A DNA stretch of 64,000 bases from CBDCFV01 sp963664625 (GCA_963664625.1 OY761541.1:3472001-3536000); one strand, 5' to 3'; shown: positions 43,082 through 52,779, numbered from the stretch's first letter. Notes: generated from the sequence alone by a model not told the origin. Program-made: numbers and translations.

Positions 43082-44107
43082 CTACTCCCGGAAAAGCCCG
43101 ATGCTTGCCGCCAAGCCCAAAGCGGCGTCAACCTGCACCACGGGCGGACCGCTGCGGCTTATGCCAACCTCGACTCTCTGCTCGGGAGTAACGGATATGC
43201 TGCGTTCCCCGTCCAGGGCGATGGTGCAGTGGCGAGGTTCCACCGGAATCCGCTCGCCTGTGATCATGCGGCCCCAGTCAGCGATGGACACCCAGGAGAT
43301 TTTCCCCGGAGCGATGGGCGCCAGCACTGCCCGGGGGCTGCCGTTTCCGCTGCCTCTGTCCGGTGTGGTCTGGTTGCCGTTGGAGTGTGCAATCCGGTAG
43401 TAGAGGCCCCCATCTTCGTGCAGGGACAAGGACTGGAGTCGCGCCCCAACAGAGGACAGGCCGATGGCCGCGGGCTCCGCGCGGGTGAGGAACACCTCGA
43501 AGATGGTGTTCATGTCCCAGATGGCCCTGGTGGCGACAAACCGTTCCCTGGAAAGGGCTACGTCGACGAGGGCCATGTCTTCGTATTCGCCGTTCAAGTA
43601 AATTTCGAGGACCTTGCTGGTGACCGAGACCTTGCCTAGTTCCAAGTCTCCCTGCGCCACCAGCCCGGCGGACAGCCCGGCAAGGGTGCCCTCCACCATT
43701 GTGGGGAAGACATTGTTGGTGCCGGTGGATATGGCGACCATAGGCATAGATGCGCTGCCCTTGGCGACAGCCCGGTTGGTGCCGTCCCCCCCCAGCGTCA
43801 CCAAGCAACCCACGTCCAATTGCTCCATCATCTCCGCCGCCCGGATGGTGTCCCCTTCAGTGTAGTAGGTGGGAATGTCCAGCAATTCCAGTTCCAGTGA
43901 CAACTGGGCGTCGTCCCTGGCGCGCTCCGCCAAGTGGGAACTGTCGGGCATCGCCACCACCCGCCCGATGCCTACGGCTTGCAGGCCCAGCATGACCCGC
44001 CGCAGTATGTTGACCTTTTCCCAGTCGGGCACCACCCGTCCCTGTGCCACCAACCGGCGAATGTCCTTGCTGGCCGCGGGGTTTGCTATCAGTCCCACCA
44101 GCGACAC
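43082..44107 (-). CDS. ATP-NAD kinase-like (AcoX-type) protein
   Basis: A 341-residue protein with the diacylglycerol/NAD kinase fold. The nucleotide motif is LVTLGGDGTNRAV, followed by the second signature VAISTGTNNVFP, where NAD kinase has a related Asn-rich loop. AcoX relatives sit in acetoin operons and their substrate is unknown; there is no acetoin dehydrogenase gene here. The protein is longer than NAD kinases. It is divergent from the amidase gene. Confidence 0.8.
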   Translation of the reverse strand: MSLVGLIANPAASKDIRRLVAQGRVVPDWEKVNILRRVMLGLQAVGIGRVVAMPDSSHLAERARDDAQLSLELELLDIPTYYTEGDTIRAAEMMEQLDVGCLVTLGGDGTNRAVAKGSASMPMVAISTGTNNVFPTMVEGTLAGLSAGLVAQGDLELGKVSVTSKVLEIYLNGEYEDMALVDVALSRERFVATRAIWDMNTIFEVFLTRAEPAAIGLSSVGARLQSLSLHEDGGLYYRIAHSNGNQTTPDRGSGNGSPRAVLAPIAPGKISWVSIADWGRMITGERIPVEPRHCTIALDGERSISVTPEQRVEVGISRSGPPVVQVDAALGLAASIGLFRE

Positions 44108-44174
44108 ACCATTCCTCCTGCTACAGTCTCATGTTGCTGAATTCGTCCGCCGGAACGGACGCCGCCGCCAAGAC

Positions 44175-44183
44175 TGCTATAAT
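44175..44183 (+). promoter_or_regulatory. Extended -10 promoter (TGCTATAAT) before the amidase gene
   Basis: A perfect TATAAT preceded by TGn lies 94 bp upstream of the amidase ATG, in the divergent space. No good -35 is visible, which is usual for extended -10 promoters. Confidence 0.5.
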
Positions 44184-44276
44184 TAGGCGCGATTGTAGAT
44201 TGGCGTCATTTCCTCGTCAATCGACTCTTCCTTCGCCTTGCGCCGCGAAATCATACTCCCAAAGGAGACCTGAAAC

Positions 44277-45692
44277 ATGGATGCAGACCTTGCCTTCGCT
44301 TCGGCTTTGGACCTTCGTAAACTGATCGACAATAAAGAGGTGTCGATCGTCGAACTGGTGGAGCTTTTCTATTCCCGGATCGAGTCCCTCAACCCCCGGT
44401 TGAATGCCTACCTGGCCCTGTGCCCGGACCAAGCGTTGCAACAGGCCCGCGCTGCTCAGGAAGCGGTGCAACGGGGAGACCCGGTGGGCCCGCTCCACGG
44501 CATTCCCATCTCGGTCAAAGACCTGGAGGCGACCAAGGATATTCCCACGACCATGGGCTGTTACGTCTTCAAGGACAGTACCCCGGAAATGGACTCGATA
44601 GTGGTCGAGCGTGTCCGGCAAGCGGGGGCCATCGTGCTGGGCAAGACCAACACCTCCGAGTTTGGATTGTACGGCATGACCGAGAACAAGCTGGGCGACT
44701 CGTGCCGCAATCCTTGGAACACCGATTGCACCGCCGGGGGCTCCAGCGGCGGCGCGGGCGCGGCCTTGGCCGCCGGGCTGTGCACCATAGCCACCGGCAG
44801 CGACGGCGGCGGTTCCATCCGTATCCCGGCGAGCTTCAACGGTGTGACCGGCATCAAGCCTTCCCAAGGGAGGGTGCCGCGTTACGGCGGCTACGGACGA
44901 CCGGCGGCGAACCAGTATTCCCAGTCCGGTCCGATGACCCGCACCGTGGCGGAAACGGCATTGCTGCTTCAGGTGCTGGCCGGTTCCGACCCCAGGGATG
45001 TCATATCCCTTCGCCAGACTCCCCCGGACTTCTCGGCTGACTTGGGCAAGGGAGTCCGCGGTATGCGTATTGCTTGGAGCGCGGACTTGGGATACGCCCC
45101 GGTGGACCCAGAGGTGGTCGAGGCCGCCAGCGCGGCTGCCAGAGTATTCGGGGAGTTGGGCGCAACCGTGGAAGAGCCGCAATTTTCTTTGGAGGACCCG
45201 TTCGAATACTTCTGGGACGGCTTCACCGCAGCGTCTTATACCTCCAACGGCCACCTGCTGCAAGACCACGCCGACGACCTGACCGACTACGGCCTCCGGT
45301 CGCTCCGGCACGGGGCTACGGTTACCGGCGCTGACCTGTCCCGCGCGCTTCTCAGGGGGGACCAGTTGCGCCGCCAGTTGGAGAACCTTTTCGACGAATA
45401 CGACCTGTTGCTAACCCCCACCATGGCGGTGCCCGCCTTCCCGGTCGATGGTCGCCCGACGGTGATTGGCGGCAGGGAAGTGGACCCCTTCTGGGGCTAC
45501 CTGCCCTTCACCTACCCCATCAACATGACCGGGCAGACTGCCTCCAGCGTGCCTTGCGGGTTCTCCACCGGCGGTATGCCCATCGGGTTGCACATCATCG
45601 GCCCCCACGGCTCCGAGGCCAGGGTTCTTCAAGCCTCCGCCGCTTTCGAGCAAGCCCGGCCTTGGAACGACAAGCGGCCCCCGGTTTCGTAA
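44277..45692 (+). CDS. Amidase signature family hydrolase
   Basis: A 471-residue amidase with the complete Ser-cisSer-Lys triad: Lys in PISVKDLEAT, the Gly/Ser-rich CTAGGSSGGAGAALAAG and the nucleophile region TGSDGGGSIRIPA. Related to GatA and to amide and urethane hydrolases; GatB and GatC partners are absent, so a stand-alone catabolic amidase is likely. The start follows an AAGGAGA site. It is followed 50 bp later by the AAA ATPase gene. Confidence 0.9.
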   Translation: MDADLAFASALDLRKLIDNKEVSIVELVELFYSRIESLNPRLNAYLALCPDQALQQARAAQEAVQRGDPVGPLHGIPISVKDLEATKDIPTTMGCYVFKDSTPEMDSIVVERVRQAGAIVLGKTNTSEFGLYGMTENKLGDSCRNPWNTDCTAGGSSGGAGAALAAGLCTIATGSDGGGSIRIPASFNGVTGIKPSQGRVPRYGGYGRPAANQYSQSGPMTRTVAETALLLQVLAGSDPRDVISLRQTPPDFSADLGKGVRGMRIAWSADLGYAPVDPEVVEAASAAARVFGELGATVEEPQFSLEDPFEYFWDGFTAASYTSNGHLLQDHADDLTDYGLRSLRHGATVTGADLSRALLRGDQLRRQLENLFDEYDLLLTPTMAVPAFPVDGRPTVIGGREVDPFWGYLPFTYPINMTGQTASSVPCGFSTGGMPIGLHIIGPHGSEARVLQASAAFEQARPWNDKRPPVS

Positions 45693-45742
45693 AGCTGAGT
45701 TTCCCATGGGACAGGGTTCGTGGCTCCGTAAGAGGGTGAATT

Positions 45743-46957
45743 ATGAAAGGAAAGAAATTCATCGAAACGATTCGCTTGGAAAACATACTCTCCTACGGGG
45801 CCAATGATGAACCGTTTCCTTTGGAGCCGTTAAACGTCCTCATAGGAGCCAACGCCTCCGGCAAGTCTAACTTGATTGAGGCGCTGTCGTTGCTCGGTGC
45901 TGCGCCGCGAAATCTCCAGGAGCCAATGAGGTTGGGCGGAGGTGTCCTTGATTGGCTCTGGAAGGGCGCTGTTCACACTACAACGGCGACGGTTGAAGTG
46001 ACCGTCAGATGCCCGGACGGTATGCTACCGGGTACGCCGCTCAGACATCGCCTGTCCTTTACCGGAACCGAATGGTTATTCGAGCTTGTAGAGGAACTGG
46101 TTGAGAACGGGAAGTTAACGACTGGTGATGACCAGCCGTACATCTACTATTCCTATCGATCTCAGGAAGGACCTCCGGTAATCGATATGGTTGCTACAAC
46201 ACCGGAAAATAGATTACGTCGGAACCTTGCATGGGGTGATGTAAGACTGGACCAATCGATATTGTCGCAGCGACGTGACCCCTTTGCATATCCAGAGTTG
46301 ACTTACTTGGCCAACAATTTCGAGTGTATGCGATTCTATCGTGAATGGGGCGTAGGGCGTGACGCTCCGGTGCGCCGTCCACAGAGGTCGGATTCCTACC
46401 AGGCCGCACTGTTGGAAGATGCCTCCAACCTTGGTCTGGTGCTTAGCGACATGCTGAACCAACCGGTAGTGAAAACACAGATACTGGAACGGATGAAGGA
46501 CTTTTACCCATCCTTCAACGATGTGAACGTTGCTATCAGCGGCGGAGCAGTGCAGACTTTCTTTCACGAGAAGGGGCTAAATCAACCTGTACCTGCCACG
46601 AGGCTGTCCGACGGCAGCCTCCGATACCTCTGCCTGCTGGCGGTGCTCTGTCATCCCAACCCCCCTCCGGTCATCTGCATCGAGGAGCCGGAACTGGGCC
46701 TGCATCCCGACATTATCCCGGAAGTCGCCAAGCTATTGATCGAAGCATCTTCCCGCAGCCAGATATTCGTGACGACTCACTCGGATATGTTGGTCGATTG
46801 TCTTACTGAAGTACCGGAGTCGGTGATCGTATGCGAGAAGTACAATGGAGCCACCAAGCTCAAGCGGCTTGACCCGGAGAAGATCGAGATTTGGATTAAG
46901 GAATACGGCCTCGGAGAATTGTGGACGAGAGGTCATATCGGTGGAACCAGGTGGTGA
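45743..46957 (+). CDS. AAA (RecF/OLD-like ABC-type) ATPase of a putative defence pair
   Basis: A 404-residue SMC/RecF-type ATPase: Walker A GANASGKSNL, ABC-type signature RLSDGSLRYL, Walker B VICIEEPELGLHP, and the H-loop THSDML. There is no long coiled coil and no nuclease domain of its own. The next gene overlaps its stop by 4 bp (GTGA) and encodes a DUF4276 protein with Toprim-like acidic motifs. ATPase/Toprim pairs such as OLD, PARIS and RloA/RloB act against phage or plasmids. A similar role here is inferred from domain pairing alone. Confidence 0.85.
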   Translation: MKGKKFIETIRLENILSYGANDEPFPLEPLNVLIGANASGKSNLIEALSLLGAAPRNLQEPMRLGGGVLDWLWKGAVHTTTATVEVTVRCPDGMLPGTPLRHRLSFTGTEWLFELVEELVENGKLTTGDDQPYIYYSYRSQEGPPVIDMVATTPENRLRRNLAWGDVRLDQSILSQRRDPFAYPELTYLANNFECMRFYREWGVGRDAPVRRPQRSDSYQAALLEDASNLGLVLSDMLNQPVVKTQILERMKDFYPSFNDVNVAISGGAVQTFFHEKGLNQPVPATRLSDGSLRYLCLLAVLCHPNPPPVICIEEPELGLHPDIIPEVAKLLIEASSRSQIFVTTHSDMLVDCLTEVPESVIVCEKYNGATKLKRLDPEKIEIWIKEYGLGELWTRGHIGGTRW

Positions 46958-47538
46958 GTGTCAGCCTCTATGTGGAGGGCGGAGGTAATAGGAAGCAACT
47001 GAAGACCGCTTGTCGCAGAAGTTTCGGGAAGTTCATTCAAAGAGCCGGGGGCTCAGCGGCCATCTCAAAAATCGAGGCCTGCGGCAGCCGAGGTAATGCC
47101 TACAACGATTTCAGGAGGGCGGTTGCGGATGGAGAAAACGCCATGCTGTTAGTCGATGCAGAGAGGGATGTAACGGCGCAAGGCCCTTGGCAGCACCTCA
47201 AAGCCAGCGATAATTGGGACCGCCCTGGCGGCGCGTCTGACGACCAATGCCACCTAATGGTACAGGCGATGGAGTCGTGGTTTCTCGCCGACCGTCAGGT
47301 TTTAGAGGAATATTACGGCCAGGGGTTTCAAGCGTCCGCTCTCCCGCAAAATCCAATGGTCGAGCGCATTGCCAAGCAGGATGTCTTGAACGGTTTGAGG
47401 AGAGCTGCGCGCAACACTCAGAAAGATCCCTATGGGAAAGGCGCTCACAGCTACGAAATACTGGAAAGACTGGACCCAGCCAAAGTGCGTCAAGCCTCTC
47501 CCTATGCGGACCGGTTCATAAAGACGCTGATTTCATAA
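46954..47538 (+). CDS. DUF4276 protein, Toprim-like partner of the ATPase
   Basis: A 194-residue protein. It starts at a GTG overlapping the ATPase stop (GTGA), giving SVSLYVEGGGNRKQLK. The acidic sites are the Glu of YVEGGG and the D-x-E of LLVDAERD, spaced as in Toprim nucleases. Family hallmarks DDQCHLMVQAMESWFLADR, KGAHSYEILERLDPAKVR and SPYADRFIKTL match DUF4276. It probably cuts or otherwise acts on nucleic acid under ATPase control. It overlaps the class V aminotransferase gene tail to tail by 6 bp. Confidence 0.82.
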   Translation: MSVSLYVEGGGNRKQLKTACRRSFGKFIQRAGGSAAISKIEACGSRGNAYNDFRRAVADGENAMLLVDAERDVTAQGPWQHLKASDNWDRPGGASDDQCHLMVQAMESWFLADRQVLEEYYGQGFQASALPQNPMVERIAKQDVLNGLRRAARNTQKDPYGKGAHSYEILERLDPAKVRQASPYADRFIKTLIS

Positions 47539-48714
47539 TGTGGAGTTAGCGTCAGCCCGCTGCCGCACTGCATCCACCAAAGTGCCCACTTCGTCCTCGG
47601 TGTTGAAGAAGTGCAAAGAAACCCTCACAGATGGCGGGTATTCGACTCTTCTGGCCACGATGCGATGTTGCTCCCAGAGGTATGACACCAGCGACTCGGG
47701 GTCTACGCCGTCGATGTTGAACGTCACCAAGCCCGACGAACTTTGGCGGTCCATCGGCGATCCTACGGAGACTCCCGGTATTTCCGACAAAGTCGTCTTT
47801 AGAGAGGACGCCAAGTCAAGGTTGCGTTCTTCGATGGCTTCAACGCCGATGTTTTGGATGAACTTGACAGCCTCTGCCAGTCCCGATTGCAATGCCGTGC
47901 TGGTGGAGCTGACCAGGAACTTGTCCATCGAATCGGTGTTCGGCTCCAGGTTGACCGGCTCCGCGAAGTGGACCAACGCCCTGCCGCCCACCTGCATTGG
48001 GGCGACCGTGGGAATCATATCTCGCCGGATGTACAGGGCGCCGACTCCCTCGGAACCCAGCAGCCACTTCTGGCCGGGAATGGAGTAGAACTCGCAATCA
48101 ATGTCCCGCATGTCCAGTGAGATGTGGCCCGCGGTCTGGGCGCCGTCCAGCAGCATCCAGATGCCCTTGTCCTTGGTCATGCTCCGTATCTCGTTCACCG
48201 GCATCCGCAGCCCGGACGAGTACTCGATGTGGCTGATGAACACCAGTTTGGTGCGCTCGTTAATCGCTCCCTCGATCTTTGACAGGATGTCTTCCCGGGG
48301 TTCGTTCGACGCCATGGGGAGTATTCGCATCGTGGCCCCGTGCCGGGTCTGGGTGAAGTAGCTTGGGACCAGTACCGAAGAGTGCTCCAAGCTGCAGGTG
48401 ATGATCTCGTCGCCCTCCTGCCAAGGGAGGCCGTTGATGACGATATTCAGCCCATCCGTGGTGTTCTTGGTGAGGCATATCTCGTCAGGAGAGGCGTTCA
48501 GCAGGTTGGCCACCCTTTGGCGGGCCTCCTCCCGGATTTCCTGTGCACTCTTGATGACCTCCGCCCCCGTCGGCCCTTGTTCCATCTCGTAGTCCAGCCG
48601 CGCCTTTATCGCGTCGACCACCTGCACCGGCGACGGACCGGACCAGCCGGTGTTGAGGTATACCATGCGCTGGCAGACCGGGATGCTCTTTCTGATATTG
48701 GCTACGTCGATCAA
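47533..48714 (-). CDS. Class V PLP-dependent aminotransferase / desulfurase-like
   Basis: A 393-residue fold-type I enzyme with the class V pattern: YLNTGWSGP at the N-terminus, LTKNTTDGLNIV, SLEHSSVLVP, the Asp-Ala segment LLDGAQTAGHI and the PLP Lys in IPGQKWLLGSEG. No mobile catalytic Cys loop for sulfur transfer is evident, so isopenicillin-N epimerase or amino-lyase type chemistry is as likely as cysteine desulfurase. The MFS gene ends 29 bp upstream of its start on the same strand, and the two may share a transcript. Confidence 0.85.
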   Translation of the reverse strand: MIDVANIRKSIPVCQRMVYLNTGWSGPSPVQVVDAIKARLDYEMEQGPTGAEVIKSAQEIREEARQRVANLLNASPDEICLTKNTTDGLNIVINGLPWQEGDEIITCSLEHSSVLVPSYFTQTRHGATMRILPMASNEPREDILSKIEGAINERTKLVFISHIEYSSGLRMPVNEIRSMTKDKGIWMLLDGAQTAGHISLDMRDIDCEFYSIPGQKWLLGSEGVGALYIRRDMIPTVAPMQVGGRALVHFAEPVNLEPNTDSMDKFLVSSTSTALQSGLAEAVKFIQNIGVEAIEERNLDLASSLKTTLSEIPGVSVGSPMDRQSSSGLVTFNIDGVDPESLVSYLWEQHRIVARRVEYPPSVRVSLHFFNTEDEVGTLVDAVRQRADANSTL

Positions 48715-48743
48715 CGCTTCTGCTCCATGAGATTAGGTGGTGG

Positions 48744-50090
48744 TCACGAGGTTGCTGCCGGCACGCCCCGGGCATAAAGCTCCCGCAGGGGGATCCGGGC
48801 GAAACTTAGAACAATCACCATCAGGAAGCCCAAGCCTCCGACGCCCAGGATGACCGGTGCGGCGGGTATAGGCAGCGCGCCCACTATAGGCAGTGCAGCC
48901 AGGGAGCCGTTGACGAAATTGAAGCTGGCCATCATCCCCGTGGTGTGCCATGTGTAGACTCCCAGCACCCGGCCGCGTATGGCATCTGGGGCCAATGTCT
49001 GGAGCATAGCGTGGCTTAACGTCATAAACCCGCCTTGGGCAAACCCCATTACTGCGGTCGCCAGAAACGCTACCCAGATGGTGGGCCATATATTGGGCAA
49101 CACCACCAACGCAACGGGTGATGCTCCGCTCAACACCCCGAGCCAGAGCAGCAGTTTGCCGCGCAGCGCCTCGTCCCTGACTCCGGCCAGCATCAGGGCG
49201 GCTATCAGGGCCGCTAATCCAAAGCCCACCATCATCTGGCTGAATCCGCCCAGCACGCTTTCGCTGGTTATCATGCCCAGGCTGTCCCTGGCCACCAGCG
49301 GGAACAGCGATTCGAAGGACATAGTCATGCCGCAGTGGGCCACCACGAGCAAGACCAGGGACAGCACCACCGGTTGGGTGTACATGTATTTAAGGCCAGC
49401 GGCGAAGTTGACGAAGAAGGTCTGGGCGAAGTTACCTTCTTTCATCTCGCCGCGGGAACGGGTCCCTATGCTTATGCAGGCCAGGAACGCTGAGAGGTAC
49501 ATCGCCACGCACAGGAAAAACACCCAGTCCTCCGGGTCCTCCACTCCCAGAAATCCGGTTACGTTAAGAACGACCAGTATTAGCACCGGCCCAAGGAAGC
49601 GCGACCCGTTGACGGTGGCTTGGTACAGGGAGACGGCATTCAGCACTTGGTCCCTTGGCACCATGTTTACCAGCAGGGCTTGGGCTGATGGCATCTGGCT
49701 GGAGCGGGCGGAACCGTTGATAACGGAAAGGAGGAGTACGTGCCATGCCTCAACGACGCCAGTCACCACCAGCATGGCCAAGACTACGTTGGTCGCTACG
49801 TTGATGGATATGGCGCCGGCCAGGACGGTGCGCCGGTCGAACTTGTCGGCGAGGAAGCCGGCGATTGGCGAGACTAGCAAGGCCGGTATCATAGCGGCAA
49901 AGGTGACCGCGCCAGTCCAAGCCGCGGACCCGGTCAATTCCAGTACCAACGCCGCCCTGGCTACGATCAACGCCCAGGACGATGACTGGGACAGCATCGT
50001 GGTTACCCAGAGCTTGCGAAACTCCGGGTATTGGAGGGAAACCAGAAAACGGTCCTTGAGCCCCTGACCGATACTAGCCAGACTGGCCAC
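48744..50090 (-). CDS. MFS transporter (MFS_3 / EntS-like)
   Basis: A 448-residue membrane protein with about eleven to twelve hydrophobic helices. The loop 2-3 signature of the family is visible as AGFLADKFDRRTVLAG. LYQATVNGSRFLGPVL and the second-half loop VLGGFSQMMVGFG match the MFS_3 group that includes enterobactin exporter EntS. The transported compound is unknown. The divergent 120-bp space between it and the NIPSNAP gene stop carries no obvious control element. Confidence 0.88.
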   Translation of the reverse strand: MASLASIGQGLKDRFLVSLQYPEFRKLWVTTMLSQSSSWALIVARAALVLELTGSAAWTGAVTFAAMIPALLVSPIAGFLADKFDRRTVLAGAISINVATNVVLAMLVVTGVVEAWHVLLLSVINGSARSSQMPSAQALLVNMVPRDQVLNAVSLYQATVNGSRFLGPVLILVVLNVTGFLGVEDPEDWVFFLCVAMYLSAFLACISIGTRSRGEMKEGNFAQTFFVNFAAGLKYMYTQPVVLSLVLLVVAHCGMTMSFESLFPLVARDSLGMITSESVLGGFSQMMVGFGLAALIAALMLAGVRDEALRGKLLLWLGVLSGASPVALVVLPNIWPTIWVAFLATAVMGFAQGGFMTLSHAMLQTLAPDAIRGRVLGVYTWHTTGMMASFNFVNGSLAALPIVGALPIPAAPVILGVGGLGFLMVIVLSFARIPLRELYARGVPAATS

Positions 50091-50210
50091 TGCGACGCTC
50101 CTCGCTTGGTTGCATTGGGAAATGACCGCGTCCCGGCAGCCAAGTTGGGGGGACTCAAGTCCCGTATTTCGTTTTTATCAAGAGCCTTACCGGTCCTGTT
50201 GGCAGGCAGT

Positions 50211-50864
50211 CTATCGGGGGGAGTAGGACGTGCGTCGGAGTATAGTGCTCCGGGACTGCCGCACCAACGCGCCGTTCTTCTCCGACTCCGCCCGGGCCTT
50301 CTGCCAGTCGGGGTCTGCGCCAAAGGCGGCCCAGCTCTTTTCCCGGTCGCCCAGGTTGTCGTAACCCAGCATGTAGATCAGGCGGTTGCTGGTGCCAACA
50401 TCGTCGGTCCAGTAGGCTACGTTCTCAATGCCATGCTTTTCGAACAGCTTTATGGTGTGATTGGAGAACCGGTCGTGCAGGTTCGGCAGTTTGCCGGGAA
50501 CTGCGTCGTATACTCTCAATTCCTGGACGTTGGTGGCGATATGAGGATCGGGCGAATAGGGGGTCAGCCGCATGAATTGGTTGCTTACCACCCGGTTGAT
50601 GGCCCCGTCCTTCTCCGTCTCCGCCCGGACTTCCAGCCAGCCGGGGTCCGCCCCGAAGGCTCCCCACTTCTGCTCCCGGTCCGCCATGCTGTCGAAGCTC
50701 AATATGTAGGTGAGACGGTTGCTGACGCCGATTTCTGCTGTCCAGAAGCCGACGATGCCAATGTCGTATTTCTTGAAGAAGCCGATTGTGTGGTTGGCGA
50801 ACCGGTCGTTCAACGCCGGCAGTTTCCCGGGCATGGTGTCGTACACCCTGAATTCATAAAGCAT
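50211..50864 (-). CDS. Tandem NIPSNAP-domain protein
   Basis: A 217-residue protein made of two NIPSNAP-type ferredoxin-like domains of about 105 residues. Each starts YEFRVYDTMPGKLP / QELRVYDAVPGKLP and contains a NRLxYxLxxD segment and DREQKWGAFGADPGW / DREKSWAAFGADPDW. The fold resembles Dabb/EthD proteins; bacterial members appear in catabolic clusters and some are monooxygenase-like. The start at MLYEFRVYD follows a GGGAGC site. It lies 44 bp downstream of the VOC gene on the same strand. Confidence 0.88.
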   Translation of the reverse strand: MLYEFRVYDTMPGKLPALNDRFANHTIGFFKKYDIGIVGFWTAEIGVSNRLTYILSFDSMADREQKWGAFGADPGWLEVRAETEKDGAINRVVSNQFMRLTPYSPDPHIATNVQELRVYDAVPGKLPNLHDRFSNHTIKLFEKHGIENVAYWTDDVGTSNRLIYMLGYDNLGDREKSWAAFGADPDWQKARAESEKNGALVRQSRSTILRRTSYSPR

Positions 50865-50908
50865 AGAGTAGCTCCCGTTGCTTGAATTGACTGAATCCCT
50901 TGAGGGAT

Positions 50909-51268
50909 CTAGTCGGTCATCTCCAGAAACTCCAAGTGGACGCCGTCCGGCCCTTCGAAGAAACACACCTTGCGGCCGTTGCCCACTGTGGTCTCTTCGA
51001 GAATCTTGGCGCCGCTGGCGCGCAGCTTTTCGACCAAGGCCGGCATGTCATCGGTGTCTATGGCGATGTGCTCCATGCCGTACTTCTGCTCGTGTTGCTG
51101 GCTCTCGATCTTGGTGGTGACGTTCAAAGTCAGCCCGTGCAGGTTCAGCCTGACTCCATTGGTTCCGGCTTGGCCCACTATTTCCGCTCCCAGCGTGTCC
51201 ACGTAAAACTGGGCGGTCTTCTGCGGGTCGGGGGTCTTCAAGTGGACATGGTTGAGTTTGAATGCCAT
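50909..51268 (-). CDS. VOC-superfamily protein (glyoxalase-like)
   Basis: A 119-residue single-module VOC protein. Likely metal ligands are His in LNHVHLKTPD, His in GMEHIAIDTDD and Glu in GVHLEFLEMTD, so it is probably an active metalloenzyme (lyase, dioxygenase or epimerase type). It lies in a run of minus-strand genes: flavin monooxygenase, VOC, NIPSNAP. Confidence 0.82.
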   Translation of the reverse strand: MAFKLNHVHLKTPDPQKTAQFYVDTLGAEIVGQAGTNGVRLNLHGLTLNVTTKIESQQHEQKYGMEHIAIDTDDMPALVEKLRASGAKILEETTVGNGRKVCFFEGPDGVHLEFLEMTD

Positions 51269-51323
51269 GACGGACCTCCTTTACTTTACATTGTCAATGG
51301 AGTATCTCGTTGCGTGGTCCCGT

Positions 51324-52514
51324 CTACTCGTAGGGCTCCAGCTTGATCTCGTGCAGGGCCGGAATCACCTCTTTGCCCATCAACTCGATGGAGCGCATGA
51401 CGTCCTTGTGCGGCATTGCTCCTTCATTGCCATATATGTGCAGGTAACCCGGATTGAGCTTGGTTATCGTCTCGGCCAGCTTCCGGGTTACCGTTTCCGG
51501 GCTGCCTACAATGACGATGTTGATTTCCTGCTGTTGTTCGTAGGTCATGCGATTGGTGACCCCGCCGAATTGTCCGGTCGGCCTCTGCTGTTTGACTCTC
51601 AAGGCTTGGCGGGACTGGTAACCCGGCGGGTCATTGTGGTCCGGCGGACCTTTCATGCGGTTTCGTTCCGTCCACATGAAGTGCCGACCTATCTCCTGTG
51701 CCTTCTCGTCCGTGTCGGCGACAAAGGCCTTCAAAAGGTACCCGAAGTGCTCCGGACCAGGTTTGAACCCCGATTCCTTGGCGGTGTCGATGTAAATGTC
51801 CTTCAGCCACATGGTAATGTCCAATGCGGCTCCCAAGTTCATGTAAGGATGGCCATGCTGGGCCGCCCAGATCACGCTCTCCGGGCTGCCTGTGCCCGGA
51901 AACCATATGTCTGGGTGCGGCTTCTGCATCGGCAACACCCACGGGTTGACTACGCGATGATGGAAGTGAGTGCCTTCATAACGGAAGGGACCGGGCTGGG
52001 TCCAGCACTTGATGATCAGGTCGTGGGCCTCTTCGAACCGGGACCGGTTCTCGGTCGGGTCGATGCCGCCTTGAAGGCTCTCGACGGCGCCCCCCCGAAC
52101 GAAGCCGGAAATAATCCGTCCCCCTGAATAGCAATCGAGCATCGCAATCTCTTCCGCCATCCTCACCGGGTCGTTGATGGCGATCACGTTGCCCAGGATT
52201 GCGATTTTGACGTTCTTGGTGACCTTGGAGATGACCGCCGCATCCAGGTTCACCGCCGGCTTCATGCACCAGTAGGCGGAGTGGTGCTCGTTTGACATAA
52301 TGCCGTCGAACCCCACCTCGTCGGCCAAGGCGTACTGGTCGTGGTACTCGTTGTACAGAACGTGGGCCTTGTTTGGGTCGAAGTGCGTATTTGGGAAGCC
52401 AAGGCGTCCGGAGTCGTATTGGTCCAACAGGTTGTCGTCTATGTAGCCGTTAGGTTGTTCGGAGAACCAGTAAACCTCCACCTTGTCCTTGGGTCTGGCT
52501 AGTTGTTCGACCAT
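51324..52514 (-). CDS. Luciferase-like flavin-dependent monooxygenase, second copy
   Basis: A 396-residue LLM-class oxidoreductase, not a close copy of the one at 6876. The NEHHSAYWCMKPAVNLDAAVIS region, the IAILGNVIAINDPVRMAEEIAMLD strand and SGGRIISGFVRGGAVES are characteristic. It starts the minus-strand run with the VOC and NIPSNAP genes, which suggests oxygenation of one substrate followed by further conversion. A start site AAGGAGGG precedes the ATG. Confidence 0.88.
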   Translation of the reverse strand: MVEQLARPKDKVEVYWFSEQPNGYIDDNLLDQYDSGRLGFPNTHFDPNKAHVLYNEYHDQYALADEVGFDGIMSNEHHSAYWCMKPAVNLDAAVISKVTKNVKIAILGNVIAINDPVRMAEEIAMLDCYSGGRIISGFVRGGAVESLQGGIDPTENRSRFEEAHDLIIKCWTQPGPFRYEGTHFHHRVVNPWVLPMQKPHPDIWFPGTGSPESVIWAAQHGHPYMNLGAALDITMWLKDIYIDTAKESGFKPGPEHFGYLLKAFVADTDEKAQEIGRHFMWTERNRMKGPPDHNDPPGYQSRQALRVKQQRPTGQFGGVTNRMTYEQQQEINIVIVGSPETVTRKLAETITKLNPGYLHIYGNEGAMPHKDVMRSIELMGKEVIPALHEIKLEPYE

Positions 52515-52773
52515 GCTTCCCTCCTTGCGGCAGTCCGGCTAGTAATGGATTGCGTTGCCACTGTGATGAGAGAACCTGGAATCAGACCAAAGATTGCTAT
52601 GGCTCCAGATACGGTGCAGTACTCGGCCAGAGGCCTATCAAGCCCCTTGGCAACTCCTCGCAGAATGGGTGCCATTATATTGACTGCCCTATACCGTGGC
52701 AAGTTGCGCCATTACTGACCAAGCTGCGGCCAGGGACATTGACGCTGGCCTGCTCGATAAGATGGATTGGTAT

Positions 52774-52779
52774 TATAAT
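52774..52779 (+). promoter_or_regulatory. -10 hexamer TATAAT before the SMP-30 gene
   Basis: A perfect TATAAT lies 34 bp upstream of the ATG at 52814. The -35 region (TGCTCG, 17 bp upstream) is weak. Confidence 0.4.
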
